The notes under the pieces were generated by a model, which did no database searches, was not told where the DNA came from, and was given only the letters and a program-made list of their open reading frames with translations. Of a stretch of DNA of 64,000 nt, positions 32,134 through 42,765 are shown piece after piece (the first letter of the stretch is position 1; each line of letters opens with the position of its first letter). Source of the DNA: Ascochyta rabiei. Taxonomy: Eukaryota > Ascomycota > Dothideomycetes > Pleosporales > Didymellaceae. Location: the NCBI RefSeq assembly GCF_004011695.2, contig NC_082407.1, positions 1,798,001 to 1,862,000 on the forward strand, written 5' to 3'. The position numbers and the translations under genes are program-made.

Positions 32134-32675
32134 TCAGACAACGTGCTCGTCTTCCCACTGCTTCTCCGCCTTGATGAAATCCTCCATGTCCTCCGGCAAG
32201 TCATCGTCGTCTTCGGCCTGGGGCGTGGGCAGATGCTCTGCCTGAGCTTGAGCCTGAGCCTTCTTGCCTCGGGGCTTGGGTGCCACCTTTGGCTTCTTCG
32301 TTGGTGTGTCATCAGCGTCGTCGCCCTTGCGCTTCTTGGAAGTTGCTGGTGTGGTTGTTCCTCCTGGAGATAGTCAGCACACTGAGCTTGCACGATGAAT
32401 CTTCGCAATCCTTGCACACCTCGCTTGGTGCCTGGCTGAACGGGTGTGAACTTCTCGCCGTCTTCAACACGCTTCTTCAGCTCTCTAGCTTTAGACATGA
32501 TGGAGCGAAATTGGTGCTCGAAGCTGTTAGCAGTGCGAGTGCCATCAAGAGCAGACATCATCTCAAGTTGAGCCTTGGTGATACCCGTACAGCCCAGTGC
32601 CATGAGGAGGACAGACACGCAATCTGCTGGAATTGTCTTTTGACCGCCAGCAGGAGAGTCGGTGGCTTTACCCAT
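32134..32675 (-). CDS. Small basic/acidic-tailed putative nuclear protein, proximal copy
   Basis: Exons are 32675..32420 and 32363..32134, with a 56-nt intron, giving 161 residues. The first exon encodes a helical domain (about 14-85): ADCVSVLLMALGCTG...MMSALDGTRTANSFEHQFRSIMSKARELKKRVEDGEKFTPV. The second exon encodes a tail with Lys-rich NLS-like motifs (TSKKRKGDDADDTPTKKPKV, PRGKKAQAQAQ) and an acidic end (EDDDDLPEDMEDF). The domain resembles the small Myb/SANT-like tri-helical proteins common in ascomycetes, but the family is not certain. A chromatin or DNA-binding role is inferred. A second copy of exon 1 with its leader lies 480 bp upstream (33155..32894). Confidence 0.8.
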
Positions 32676-32893
32676 GTTGACTGAAGAGAGGAATGCAGTG
32701 CGGTTGAAGGAAGATGTTGTGTAAGAAAGGTGTCGAGGAGCAGTGTAGGAAGCAGTGTCAATGAAATGGGAGGTACACTTGAAGGTAAGACTTTGTAGCT
32801 GCCTGGGCGGATGCGGCAGGTGAGGGTGGGCTGCAACGGTTGCGCAACAGTGAAAGTGAATGGGCCGTGGACTCAAAACGCAACAATACATAC

Positions 32894-33155
32894 CGCGCTT
32901 TTTGGTAGCCTGAACAGGCTCAAACACCTCGCCGCCATCGATGCGAGCTTTCAGCTCTTTGGCTTTGGCAACAACGTCGCGAAAATCGTGCTGGAAGGCG
33001 CTTGCGGTCTTGACTCCGTCGAGGGAAGACATCAATTTGTAATGCTTCATCGAAAGCGAAGTCGTGCCCGTGGCCATCAACACTGCAGCGACGACATCTG
33101 CACTGTACGTCTTGCCGATTATAGCGTTGTTATTGGCGGTCGCCTTGGGAGGCAT
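32894..33155 (-). CDS. Duplicated alternative first coding exon (distal copy)
   Basis: ATG at 33155. The exon encodes 87 codons plus one base and ends at a GTATGT donor (32893). The protein domain is about half identical by eye to the proximal copy over about 74 residues (ADVVAAVLMATGTTS...MSSLDGVKTASAFQHDFRDVVAKAKELKARIDGGEVFEPV). No 3' exon of its own was found: sequence after the donor passes straight into the duplicated leader of the proximal copy. The splice phase equals that of the proximal exon. Splicing to the shared last exon at 32363 would therefore give a 163-residue isoform. Alternatively a 63-nt intron (32831..32893, TTGCAG acceptor), or no splicing, keeps the frame open into the proximal copy, giving a two-domain product. 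Confidence 0.65.
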
Positions 33156-33580
33156 TTTGATTGTGATGTGTACTGTTGTTTGGTTGTGCCAGAAATGAAG
33201 AGAGGAGGTAGAGTTTATTGTCAGAAGTCTGGTGAAGCTGCTGAAAGCCAGACTTTTCAACTGCTTTCGTCGGTGTGGTAAGTGAGAGTGAGCTGCAAAG
33301 GTTAAGCCACAGTGAATGGGAATGACAGTGCGCTCTTTGCTGTCTATCGGCACTGTCAGTCGTCCTTGCGCCACACCGTATGCTCGAAATGCTGAGAATA
33401 CTTAAGCCCATCATCGGTAAACAGCACTATTTTTATTTTTTTTGCGAGGGTAGAGCCCATTTGGGATCGTGTTCTCTGCATGTACCGCAGTTCGTCTGCG
33501 TTTACGTCGACGACCACTCCTCTGCATACGACGAGTATAATTTGTGCATTTCATATCCTCGTTATAGCCACATCTCGGCA
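33156..33580. other. Leader/promoter of duplicated-exon locus and 3' flank of SET gene
   Basis: Positions about 33250-33330 are similar to 32788-32865, that is, the leader is part of the duplication. A T-rich run lies at 33430-33443. No other feature was seen. Confidence 0.6.
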
Positions 33581-35315
33581 TCAGTACTGAATCCAGTCGC
33601 CCATCTCCATCAACATCTCTCGCTGCACTTCAAGTTCCTTGTTCACAACATCCCTGTCTGGATTCTCCCCTACGCTCTTCCGCAACTCTTTGCTCATCTC
33701 GTCCGCTTTGCTCTTCACGCTTTTCGAGAAAGCACTGTTGGGACCATGGCTCAACGCCGAAGCATCTAGAACCTGCTTTGTGAGCATCATGGCAATCAGC
33801 CCCATGTTGGCCCCAGGAGCTCCAATTCCCTCCTCCTCGCCAGCAAAGTAGGCCGCCAACATTGCCATCTGCCAGGTCTGGACTACTCGTACTGGATGGA
33901 ACGGTACGGGGTAAAGCTTTGGCTGGATATGCTTGTAGCGCTTTGCGCACTGTGCCCATGCCACAGGATAGACTCCCGTTGAGAGCAAGTTCACTATCAG
34001 CTCGTCCCGGAGTGCAGCATATGGCTGACGGTACACAGGCCATAAGCCGGACTGGTGGCACAAGCGCATACCGTTCACAATGATTTCGTTGGCTTGCTCA
34101 GGAGGGGCGTGCTGCGCTGCTTCATACTCGGCATAAGCTTTGCCCTGGATGGTAGCGATGTATCTGTCGGTCTTCGTGGTGCCGACATAATTTGCTGGAT
34201 CTGATGCAAAGCCTTCGTTCTTGGTCATCATTTCAGCGACTTGCTGCATCTCCTGTGACAAGTTACTTGGATCGATTGCCCACTTGTCTTCATCAAGAGT
34301 GGCGCCTTTTTGACATTTGACACATTTGCAGGTGAAAAACCAGCGTTGTTTGAGCTCGTGTTGACGTCGGTGGTAAGGGTTGGTCGTATCGATGTACGAG
34401 ATAAAAATCTCTTCGTCCTTCTTGATAGGCTTGAGAGACCGTACGTTAACTTCAGCTCCATCCATGATAATGTAGGCGTTGGGATCGCATGAGTGATTGA
34501 AGTGGCCCAGCATTGGGTCCAAGATGATGCCCAGCGGATCGAGCGTTGGAGTGATCAACGTCAGAGAGTTTGTAAGTACCTACTACTGTGAGTGGACGTT
34601 GAGCCTGAAAATGATATAACTTACTCGTGCGTACATAGCTGCTACAAAATCTTTGTCGAACAGATCCTGTGTCACTGAGAACTGACTTGCACCCGTCGCC
34701 ATCAATTCAATGTTGCCGTAATTGCCATTCGCTTTGAAATCATCAATATGTGATGGCAGACTGAGCAACATGTTCCACGCCTCATCTGGTATGATGTCAT
34801 GCTTTTTCATCGTCAAGAGATCCATACACGCAAAAACGGCTTTGGGAATCTCTCGTTCTCCCAGCTTCTTAAAGATCTTACATTGGTACTTGTGGCCCCT
34901 GTTCCAGGCAGCTTTCTGGCATGCCTATTGCTAGTTAGTGACCATGCATGAAAACATTGCAGATACCTACCTTGCTGCAGTATCTGAATCTTTGGCATCC
35001 AGCACATTTCGATACTTTGACGCCTTCTGGTACATACGTCCTGGTGCCTGTTGATGCACCTTCGGTCCAGACAAAGCAGTTTGCACATGTATCGAGTAAG
35101 CGTTCGGCATCTAGTGAGCCTATAATTGGCCTTCTGATCGATGCCACCAGCTGTCCGGCCTCGAAGTCCACATTGGCGAAAAGACCGTTTCCTGTACTCT
35201 CGCCCTTTTCGTTGATGCAGACTTGCGATTTTGCGGGACGGAATGGTGCAGAAGAATTCGCCCACCCTCCCTCGGCGGCTTCTTCAGCTACGTTGAGGAC
35301 ATGCTTGATAGGCAT
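33581..35315 (-). CDS. SET-MYND (SMYD-like) protein lysine methyltransferase
   Basis: Exons are 35315..34971, 34924..34625 and 34579..33581, giving 547 residues. Introns are 46 and 45 nt. A split SET domain begins near residue 30 (GNGLFANVDFEAGQLV). The MYND zinc finger follows (CANCFVW...CAGCQRFRYCSKACQKAAWNRGHKYQC), with the first intron inside it. The SET core has GHFNHSCDPNA and EEIFISYID, and a post-SET Cys cluster (FTCKCVKCQ). The helical C-terminal region resembles SMYD TPR-like repeats. All expected cofactor and substrate motifs (NHSC, Tyr of SYID) are present, so activity is plausible. Substrates are unknown: histone or non-histone lysines. It is divergent from TAF2. Confidence 0.9.
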
Positions 35316-36358
35316 TTTCGAGTGAACGAGGAAAAGGCCAGATTCGCGTCAACAAGGTAGACGCGAAGTCGTGTCTTGTAACGTCATGAGCCGCAGAGCT
35401 CCATCGCGTGGAAAGACGACACTAGCGCTGATTGGGTCTAGACTCGTCGCTTGTGTCAACTCGCTAGGATATATGTCGAGAGCGACTCCAAAGATTAAAG
35501 TGTGTCTACATCTACTTTTGCAAATATCACATATCGAACAGTATCTTCTTAAAGTCTGGTCTTCACTTGTATCGCCGTTGGCTAAGGCTGCAACAAATGC
35601 GGGGCACGAGTATAGGCGAACCCATGGCCAGATGCTGAGCATCATCAAACTACAAGAACGAATAGCAAGAGCGTACTGGTTGTCGCCTTTTTCGACTCCG
35701 GTGGATATGTCTTTAATGAAGCTGAGGAGGCATAGCCCAATCCCGATCGTCGCACGACATGAACTCCTTCGTTTGACCTTATACAACCAACCAATTCGCG
35801 TCTACGCGCCTTGCCGTGTGTTGTTCTGTAAGTTACTGAGCATGTAAACATATGAGAGGGTTCAAACTAATGCACGAAGTAGAAGATGCTCCATTGGGAG
35901 TTGCTGAAGCGCTGGTGGTGGTGCACACAGCCACCCCCTAAGGAACGTACGCAAGGTTTGATCTGGAGGTAACCTGTCTGAAGCATCGTAGATGTCGTTG
36001 TCTCCGTCTGGCTATTGGTCCGTCCGTGGATACCTCAATTAGTCGTGGTGTCAAATGACTTGGTGTGACTGATTCAGGTCTGTCGTAGTTGTGCCTTATT
36101 GTTCAGCATCGATGCGTTGAGGCCACTACAGGAAAGCGTGCCCGTGTCGTGTGCGCAAGTGCGCGTGACGTCGTGGTGAAAAGAAGTAGCCGCAGCCGCA
36201 GTCACGCTAAAGGTCCCGCCGCGGAAGGTCCGTGCAAGCGGTGCGCTCATGGGCGAACAACGCGCCTGCACTCAAGCTCCACCCAACATTCACGGCCGCC
36301 GTCGACGTACACCCACGACCGCTCCACCCCGGGAGCAGGATCGCCTGCGTCGCGCACC
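35316..36358. other. Divergent intergenic 1.04 kb (SET-MYND / TAF2)
   Basis: No gene supported. The frame of TAF2 is open upstream to 36089 without an ATG, so this part is taken as leader. The region holds both promoters; no TATA box was seen. Confidence 0.5.
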
Positions 36359-39300
36359 ATGGCGCCCATCGAGACGCCCGACCTACCGGACGATGCCTCG
36401 ACGGGCGACACCTTCACCGTGCTGAAGCAGTCGCTGGAGCTCGACGTCAGCTTCTCCCCGCGCCGAGTGACGGGCAAGACGGTTCTCGACATCCAGCCCA
36501 AGAAGTCGCAGTTGCGCGAAATTGTGCTCAACTGTCGGCAGCTCAGACCGACGCGCATCCGGGTTGATGAGCAGGCGGCAGGCTACAGCTACTCGAACCT
36601 GCACGAGCGCCTCACTCTGTACCCAGGCACCGGCCTCGAGCAGTACCACTTTGCAAAGGACCGCATAGCACGTCACGTGGATCCCAACTCATCAGCAGAC
36701 GAGCTAGTTGTCTTTGTGCCCGACCGCGTCAAGATACGAGAAGTGCGCCCAGAAGAGGTGGGCGAGCTGGAGAGTGCACAGGGCGTCTTCTACGCACCGC
36801 TAAAGCTGGAGATTGAATACGTCTTGGACGACTTCCGCGACGCACTCCACTTTGTCGGTGTCGAGGACGGAGACGGACGACTTCCTCACGCCTTTACACG
36901 CAGCTCGCCCTTTCCCGGCACAGCCTCGTGTTTGTTTCCCTGCATAGACGACGGTACACGGAAATGTCTCTTCGATGTGGCTATTCGTTATCCGCGCACC
37001 CTTGGTGATGCGCTCAGCAAAACACCAGCACCCGCTCAGGTAGACGCAGACACAGACACAGGCAGACAAGCCCCTCCAAATGGGACAGACAAGGCAGACA
37101 GCGTCATGACGGATATCGACGATGAGCTGGCTGATCTCTCTGCAGAGGAGAGGGCTATGGAAATGCAGGTCATCTGTTCAGGCGCTCTTACGGACGACAT
37201 TGCGGATCATGTCGATGCATCCCGCAAGACAGCAAGCTTTACCTGCGATACTCCGGTGCTGCCGCAGCACATTGGCTTCGTCATCGGTCCCTTCGAGCAC
37301 GTTGATCTCTCTGAATATCGCGATACCGCCGATGATGAACGCTTAGGGTCCAACGCAGTCAAGGTGCATGCTTTCTGCTTGCCAGGCAAAGAAGATGAGG
37401 TCCGAAACAGTGCTATGATGCTTGCGCGAGCTCTTGACAGCTTCACCGAGCGCTTTCAGAGCTATGCATTTGGTAATGGCTACAAGCTGGCTTTCGTGGA
37501 CGATCTGGACTGCGACACTGCTCACACTGCCTCGTTCTCCATCTGTAGCACCCGTTTGCTCTTTCCGGAGACTGTGTGGGAGCCGCTAGAGCACACGACA
37601 AGGGTCTTGGTACATGCTGTGGCTAGCCAGTGGATAGGAGTCGATGTTGTCGCGTATAGTCCTTACGATTACTGGATCATAGTTGGCGGCTCCTGGTTCA
37701 TGACCGAGCTGTATCTTCGCGAGCTGTTTGGTCGAAACGATTGGCGATTCCGACAGAAGCAAATGGTCGACAAGATCATTGCAATGGACCACGAACGACC
37801 CAGTCTCATCGAACTTGGACCGCTTCTGCAGCTCCATCCTGCCCAGCAGGAATTCATGGAAGTAAAGGCGCTGCTGGTGCTTTCTGTCCTGCATAACCGT
37901 CTTGTCAAACAAAGCGGCAAGAATGGCGTCGACAGGTGTCTGTACCGCATGCTGTTCAATGCGCGACAGGGAAAGTACGACAATGGTGCAATTGCCACCG
38001 ATGACTTCCTCGACATTTGTGAGAAGGTTGGCCATCAGAAGCTTGAAACGTTCTTCAAGCAGTGGATAGAGGGTTCCGGCTTCCCTACCTTCACCTGCGA
38101 TCAGCAGTTCAACAAGAAGAAGCAAGTCGTCGTACTTACTATTCAACAAGAGCAAAACGTCCTGGCTGTCGGAAGTACGCTCTCTCCAGATGAGTTCATG
38201 CGGAAAACCAAAGAGAGCATGCACAACTTGGCCCCAACGCAGAATTGGCCGGTGTTCTTGGGACCTATGACTATCCGCATACACGAAGCTGACGGTACAC
38301 CCTATGAGCATATTGTCGAGATCAATGCATCAAAAGTCAAAGTGGAGATCCCATACAATACCAAGTACAAGCGGCTGAAGAGGAATCGACTCAACAAGGA
38401 GCGAATGGCTGCCGCTGCCGGCTTAGATGCTTCAGGCGATGCACAGGAAGATGTTACATTCTATATGTTGGGCGACGTATTTGCATCACCCGAAGAACAA
38501 GAAGAGTGGAGACTCGGGGACTGGCCGGCTGAAGTCGAGCGTCTTCAGGAAGGAGAAGCCTACGAATGGATCCGTATTGACGCAGACTTTGAGTGGATTT
38601 GCAAAGCCAAAGTACAGATGCCCAGTTACATGTATGTGTCGCAGTTGCAACAGGATAAGGACGTTGTTGCACAAGCCGAGGTAAGTTGAGTTGTGTGGCT
38701 GTTATGATTTCACTGACAATCTAGTCCATACAATTCCTGGCCACAAAGGAAGACAAGCTCATATCGACTTTCCTCGTCAAGACTCTCATGGACAATCGAT
38801 ATTTTCACGGCATACGGACCATGGCTGCGGACGTCTTGGCTCAGAGTGCTAAACACAGTTTAGACTGGATAGGTCTTTTCCATCTAAAGAAAGCATTTCA
38901 GGATCTCTTTTGCTTACCCGGATCACCCATGACAAGATCAAACGACTTTTCCGACCGCAGTTTGTATCTCATTCAGTGTGCCATCCCCAAGGCTATTGCG
39001 AGAATCAAGGGCGAGAACGGCAAGGCACCTATGGAGGCGAAACGTTTCCTGCTTGATCTTATGCGATATAACGACAATCGCGGCAACGACTACAGCGATG
39101 ACCACTACATCTCGACACTCATGCGATGCCTAGCGGAGTGTCTCATCAGCATTCCATCCAATGTTGTGACCGAGTTCGACTTTCGCGTACAGGCGGAAGA
39201 CTTTGACTTCACCAAGAAAGCCATTGAGGAACTTACGCGTCATCAACGGCTGGATGAGTGGATTCCAACCTTCCAGAACATCTATACAACCACTGGTCTC

Positions 39301-41025
39301 GATTGCTCGCTCAAACTGGTCGTAAACCGGGTCATGCCCTTCAAGCCCTCAGAATTTTCGCAATATGCTCAGCTTGGTAATGCGGACAACGTGCGTTTGA
39401 AAGCTTGGGAATGTCTTGTCCGATTGGGTATGCTTCGTAAGGACAGTATGCTGAGGTTCATGATGCACGAAATTCGATCAGATCCTTCACCTTACTTCCG
39501 GAAACAGCTGCTTCTCATCTTCGACATTGCTATTGGGCAGATCGCGACTGGAGACGTTTTCACGCCGAACAAGTCTCAGGAGGCCACAGGTGGCCTGGTC
39601 ATCGACCAGGAGGCTGACAACTCAGCTCGCGCGTCGAGTCTCGCTCGCCAGTCGCTGGCAGGAGCACTCAACGGCCTGAAACAGGACTTGGTGAACAACC
39701 AGACATTGCGACTGGTGCTTGAGGAGGCCTTGAACTCAAAGACTATCTCTCTCAGCGACATGACCCAGCTCTTAGACTTTTGTGACATGATCTTCCGGGA
39801 CCGCAGGAAGAATTCTTTGCCTGTGAAGCTTCGCTTCCCACGTTACTGGAAAGTCAAGCATCTTGGCCAAGCCCGACTGCAGTTCACTCAGACCGACAGG
39901 TACCGAACCAAGCCGCTGCACCCGCTGATCAAAGAAGTCCGGCCTGCACCAGCACCAGCACCAGCTCCAGCTTCAGCTTCAGCTTCAGCACCAGTCTCAG
40001 CACCAGCCCCAGCAACGGTACCGGCACCGGCAGTGGTCGAACTACCCCAAGAGGTATCTGTTCAGCCACCACCCGCGCCCATCGTACCGCTGAAGATTGC
40101 CCCACCGAATGTCAATGCGCCTCCGAAGCCGAAGCTGTCGCTCAAGTTTGGCAAATCAAATACCTCTGGAGGCGCGTCTTCCTCTCCTATACCTTCTGTG
40201 CTATCAAGGGCCCAACCTACCTTCTCTCCGCCCATCAGACACGCTTCACCTGCTCCAATGTCGGCACCATCCTCGCACAAGGCATCACCCGCGCCACAGC
40301 CGACAGTGGTCAAGCAGGAGTCGCCCCTTTTACCGCCCAAAGTTTCCAGTCCACCTACAGTTTCCCCACCAAAGAAAACTCCAACATCGGCTCTTGTCGT
40401 GAAGACGCCGGTGCCATTGCCAACTGCTTCACCAGCACCAGCCTCTTCGCCAGCAGCAGCAGCGGCTAAGCCGGTGCCAGCACCTGCACCACCGCGGCCA
40501 AAACCTACGCCGGTTAATGTCCCGAAGGTGATGTCGGCGCCGTCCCCCATGCACTCCCCGATCCCCTCTTCCGGTCCCAAGATCAAAATCAAGACCAAAA
40601 CTGTGCCCGGTTCCTCAGCGCCCAACTCCCGCCCTTCGACCCCAGCACCATCACGACCTATTATTGCACCACCACGGTCCAGCGCTGCGCCCGCTTCCGC
40701 TCCCAGACCCACAGCTGCCACGCCTGCACCACGGTCTACGCCCGTCCCTCCCAAGCAGGGCCAGTCGAAAGTTAAGAGGAGCAAGATTGTCAAGCTCAGG
40801 CTGCCTCCTGACGTGCTTGCACATTTCAAGAGTGGGAACAGCAAGAAGAGAAAGTTGCAGAGCGGTGTTGATGAGCGACCGTTCAAGAGACAGAGCGTTG
40901 AGCCCAACGGGCTGGGCAATGGAGCTGCTAACAGTGGCTTGGTGAAGGTGGAGAAATCTGGCGGCGAGAAACCGAAATTGATCGTTAGGATGAAGATTGA
41001 CAGGTTTAAGTTGCCTGAACCGTGA
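36359..41025 (+). CDS. TAF2: TFIID subunit TAF2
   Basis: Exons are 36359..38680 and 38725..41025, with a 44-nt intron, giving 1540 residues. The N-terminal half is an M1-aminopeptidase-like fold without the zinc-binding HExxH (FTVLKQSLELDVSF..., DALHFVG, YDYWIIVGGSWFMTELYLRELFG), the hallmark of TAF2. The region after the intron (LISTFLVKTLMDNRYFHGIRTMAADVL) is the HEAT-like part. From about residue 1170 the tail is a 300-residue Pro/Ala-rich low-complexity segment (coded partly by CCAGCA repeats), ending in basic patches and KPKLIVRMKIDRFKLP. TAF2 is the TFIID subunit that contacts core-promoter initiator DNA together with TAF1. The long tail is longer than in yeast and probably disordered. 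Confidence 0.93.
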
Positions 41026-42196
41026 GCGTCATGGCGATATGGCGCGGCGGAAGACGAGCGCTCCATCGAGAGGCTGCCCAGGGAGGATATCCTAGGATGC
41101 ATGCATTTAGCGGAGTTCATGTCACAAGACTCGAGATTTTGGAGTCTGCAAAAAGGAATAGGGGTGTGTTAATAGCATTCAGCGATGGCGTTTTGGGTGG
41201 TTGGCGTGGAACTGTGGAAAGGATATAGCTATACCCATCATCGAGGGCTCTCCAAGCGAGACATGGATAGAAATGAACCACTGTCGCTAACAATGAAGAA
41301 GTGTCCGCGAAAGAAGGCTGCAGCGGCACATTTTATGGTGATCCCTGCCGCGAGCTCGCTGACTGCTCAGGAGAATCCACCGTGTCCAAATGCCAAAAGG
41401 TGACGTGTAATGCGTTGGTTCGAGGCCCCGGGCCGTTCTCCGAGACATGGGCTATGACGTATCACGTGCTGACGTGACAGAGACCGCGTCCCAAGAGCCT
41501 CAGCCGGTCGTTCTGCGGCGAGATGGTGTTCTCTGCTTTCGGTATCTTGGGGGTTTGGTCGTGCATTTGTCTTGTTGCTTTGCTCAGCCTCAAGATTGAT
41601 CACTTGGCAACTTCATCAGCGGTGACGAAGTCTCGGCGGCAGTGGCTTGCTGCAGCAGAAGAAGCAATATACATGGTCTCGGTCGATACGAGGGGGGGGG
41701 GCAAGCTGACGGCATGGCAGAGCGCTGAGATGTCAATCTACCGTGTACTGTACGTTCATGGCCTGGCCCAGGGACGCTCGCCAAAGGCAAAAGGCAAATC
41801 ATAGTCGGCGGCAGCATCGCGTGCATGGTGGTCGTTTTCCATCGCTGAGCATTCCTTCCCCAGCTCTCCGCTGCCAGCAGCCGCGCCAAGGCACCGCCTT
41901 CACCAAGTCATCATCGTCGCCCAAAGCAGAGAGAACGGTGCCGGCAGGCCGTCAGCGGGTGCACAAGCCGGTTTCGTCTCCAGGATTGGCAGCAGTGGCA
42001 GCTCAGGTACTGGTGTGATGCAATGCGATAGGCCCGTGGGCAGGCTCGCAATGGCATTACGTCTAAAAACGGAAGCACATGGCCATCTCGAGGCGCGAGC
42101 GTGGAGACGACAGCCCCCATGGACGTTGCCGCTCCGACGCTCGCAGCCGCTGCCAGCCACAACACGCGTCGTCGACCCCCCTGTTTGCCCTGTTAG

Positions 42197-42243
<47 letters not shown>

Positions 42244-42765
42244 TTGAGCTGAGTAGTGAGTCGCGGGCGTTCTTGAGATCAAAGCACATCTCAGCGGCGA
42301 TCCCCCTGTCGTCATCTCTGCTGCATCCCTGCCACGGCGCCGAGAATTATTCGATACTAGGTACGCCGCCAGCTCTACTGCGGTGGCCCGCATACGTACA
42401 GACAGCACTACAAGACCACCCGCCGCGCCCTCGCACCTCCGCCGGTTCTAAGGTTTTGACCGTTTTCAAATCCCCCTGCTCCACGAGACCCTTGCGCCTG
42501 CTGTCACTCGTTACATAGTCTCCCAGCTCCAGCGCCGAATTAGCTTCCGCGCACCCTGGACGAACCTCCCCGGTGCCTTGCCCTGCCCTGCCTCGAAGCC
42601 GGTGCATCCGTGGCTTGCGCGGCTGACCCAGTGGCAGCAACCACGCGCGGAGAGCATTGCCTGCGGTGCCTGGTGTCCTATCATCCTGGTGTCCTGGTGT
42701 CCTGGTGTCCTGGTGCATCGTAACTAGGAGGAGCTTCCGGGCTTCGTCAGGAAAGCGCGTCCACC
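41026..42765. other. Intergenic 1.7 kb with CTG repeat and G10 run
   Basis: No gene supported. Contains G10 (41692-41701), a (TGC)n array (42197-42240) and a CCTGGTGTC x4 repeat (42684-42715) just upstream of CAF120. Overlapping poly-Ala/poly-Gln/poly-Leu frames come from the triplet repeat. Confidence 0.6.
42197..42240 (+). repeat. (CTG)n/(CAG)n triplet repeat
   Basis: About 14-15 uninterrupted TGC units, followed by TTG TTG. It lies between TAF2 and CAF120, about 530 bp before the CAF120 start. Probably length-polymorphic. Confidence 0.92.

Noticed and set aside
32079..33374. A single 431-residue gene spanning both exon copies
   Set aside because: The stop-less frame is real, but the C terminus in this frame (after 32420) is not the family-like tail, which needs the 56-nt intron; splice-based models are preferred. 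The fusion is discussed as an option in the findings.
40062..41120. 352-codon minus-strand open frame opposite the TAF2 tail
   Set aside because: Antisense of Pro/Ala-rich CCAGCA-type coding repeats gives Gly/Ala-rich frames; TAF2 fits the plus strand.
41413..41424. GGTTCGAGGCC, matching a tRNA B-box
   Set aside because: Flanking bases do not form a T-stem and no A-box or acceptor stem lies at the proper distance.
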